A stretch of 64,000 nt of DNA from Mycteria americana (taxonomy: Eukaryota > Chordata > Aves > Ciconiiformes > Ciconiidae), in the NCBI RefSeq assembly GCF_035582795.1, contig NC_134367.1, forward strand, positions 126,501-190,500, written 5' to 3'. Positions 63,429-64,000 of this stretch are shown here, one piece after another. The notes beneath the pieces were generated by a model, which ran no database searches, had not been told where the DNA came from, and saw only the letters and a list, made by a program, of their open reading frames with translations. The translations under genes and the position numbers were made by a program. Numbering within the stretch: position 1 is the stretch's first letter; the number at the start of each line of letters is the position of its first letter.

Positions 63429-63903
63429 CTAGAGAGAAAAAAAAGAGGTGGAGGGTCGCAGGGATGTGTGAAGGGCTGGGCCAGGCTGGGGAGCAGCGTT
63501 CGCTCAGAACAGCCAGGACAGAACAGGCTTGGCTATCAGAGGGATGAAGAGGAGGGTCCCTCTGCAACTACCCAAGATGAAGGGGAGCCAGTCTGTCACC
63601 AAGGCTGGCTAGAAAAGCTTCAAACTTGCCACTCCCCCCTCCCATTGCTGCACAGCCTGCTGGTATGGGAACAAGGGCCCAGCAGAACCCAGCCCCTTCA
63701 AAATGCAGCAAAAAGGCAGAAATGGTGGGGCAGAGGCAGGGAGACCCGTCCAGATTGATGGGGCATACCTGCTCTTTGCCGTAGCTGCGTGCACAGGGCC
63801 CAATGCCCCGGAAGATCAGGGCCACCAAACAGCACCTGCCAGACAGCACAGCTTCTGTGGCCGCCAGCACCATGGAGGGGAACCAGAGCGCCAGGGCTGT
63901 GTC
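63345..63903 (-). CDS. KRTCAP3: KRTCAP3, keratinocyte-associated protein 3 (3' part; gene continues past the window end)
   Basis: Minus strand, partial. Exon 63769-63903 encodes DTALALWFPSMVLAATEAVL then SGRCCLVALIFRGIGPC, matching the last transmembrane helix of KRTCAP3 (DTALALWIPSLLMSAGEAAL...YCCVAALTLRGVGPC), a four-pass membrane protein of the TMEM54/KRTCAP3 family with no established biochemical role. A last coding exon 63345-63428 follows in phase. The N-terminal three membrane segments must lie mostly beyond 64,000. Convergent orientation with IFT172 matches the human locus. Confidence 0.85.
63769..63903 (-). CDS. KRTCAP3: KRTCAP3 exon with fourth TM helix
   Basis: Acceptor CTCTGCTCTGCAG and donor GCAG|GTATGC, 135 nt, phase 0 in and out. 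Confidence 0.92.
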
Positions 63904-63960
63904 CTGCAGAGCAGAGGGTCGGAGGTCCCTCAGGGAGCGTGGTCCACTGCACCCAGCCTA

Positions 63961-64000
63961 CCTGCCTACAGCTGAGCAGAGAGGCCATGCAGGCGATGGG
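63961..64000 (-). other. Window edge: possible KRTCAP3 upstream exon end
   Basis: On the minus strand a donor CAG|GTAGGC (GT at 63961-63960) follows an open stretch reading PIACMASLLSCRQ, a bit like GLVALLASRN of KRTCAP3. If used, the intron to the next exon is only 58 nt. Too short to decide. Confidence 0.3.

Overview
This window is vertebrate nuclear DNA, most likely from a bird. Genes are split by GT-AG introns. The interspersed repeats that can be recognised are all CR1-type LINE fragments with the sauropsid-type 3' tail (ATTCTATG-like). The promoter region is a GC-rich CpG island, which suits an avian microchromosome. The gene order FNDC4 - IFT172 - KRTCAP3 matches the block on human 2p23.3. 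No CRISPR array, operon or other prokaryotic feature is present, and all functions are assigned by comparison with remembered families, not by a database search.

Layout. (1) About 90-8,690, + strand: FNDC4, six coding exons, 218 residues, an irisin-like secreted or shed fibronectin type III protein, with a 1.6 kb 3' UTR ending just before a (TG)n tract. (2) About 8,690-11,390: intergenic, with low-complexity tracts only. (3) About 11,390-20,433, - strand: a gene for a phosphotyrosine-binding (PTB) clathrin adaptor related to LDLRAP1/ARH. Its PTB domain (exons 1-5) is clear. Its C-terminal exons are reconstructed here with lower confidence. As I recall the human locus, FNDC4 and IFT172 are immediate neighbours there with no such gene between them, so this looks like a paralogue kept in this lineage. 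(4) 20,434-20,689: a 256-bp head-to-head CpG-island promoter shared by the ARH-like gene and IFT172. It holds a perfect RFX X-box, a palindromic CRE, a GC box and a (GGC)n repeat. (5) 20,690-62,298, + strand: the complete IFT172 gene. All 48 coding exons could be traced; their phases are mutually compatible and they add up to 5,250 nt, or 1,749 residues, which is the length I recall for the human protein. (6) About 62,650-64,000, - strand: the 3' part of KRTCAP3, convergent with IFT172; its 5' part runs off the window.

How they work together. IFT172 is a peripheral IFT-B subunit for ciliary transport. Its promoter carries the X-box expected of a ciliary gene. The ARH-like adaptor starts from the same 256 bp, so the two are candidates for co-regulation. 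FNDC4 and KRTCAP3 are neighbours by conserved synteny, with no evident functional link.

Repeats. Three long CR1 pieces (about 12,945-13,503 +, 21,455-22,985 -, 56,922-57,920 -), several CR1 3'-end remnants, TG/CA microsatellites, two minisatellites (about 19,930-20,190 and 56,457-56,668) and several G-runs were found. No previously undescribed system was identified. The items most worth a second look are the ARH-like gene, its shared X-box promoter and its apparently divergent C-terminal tail.
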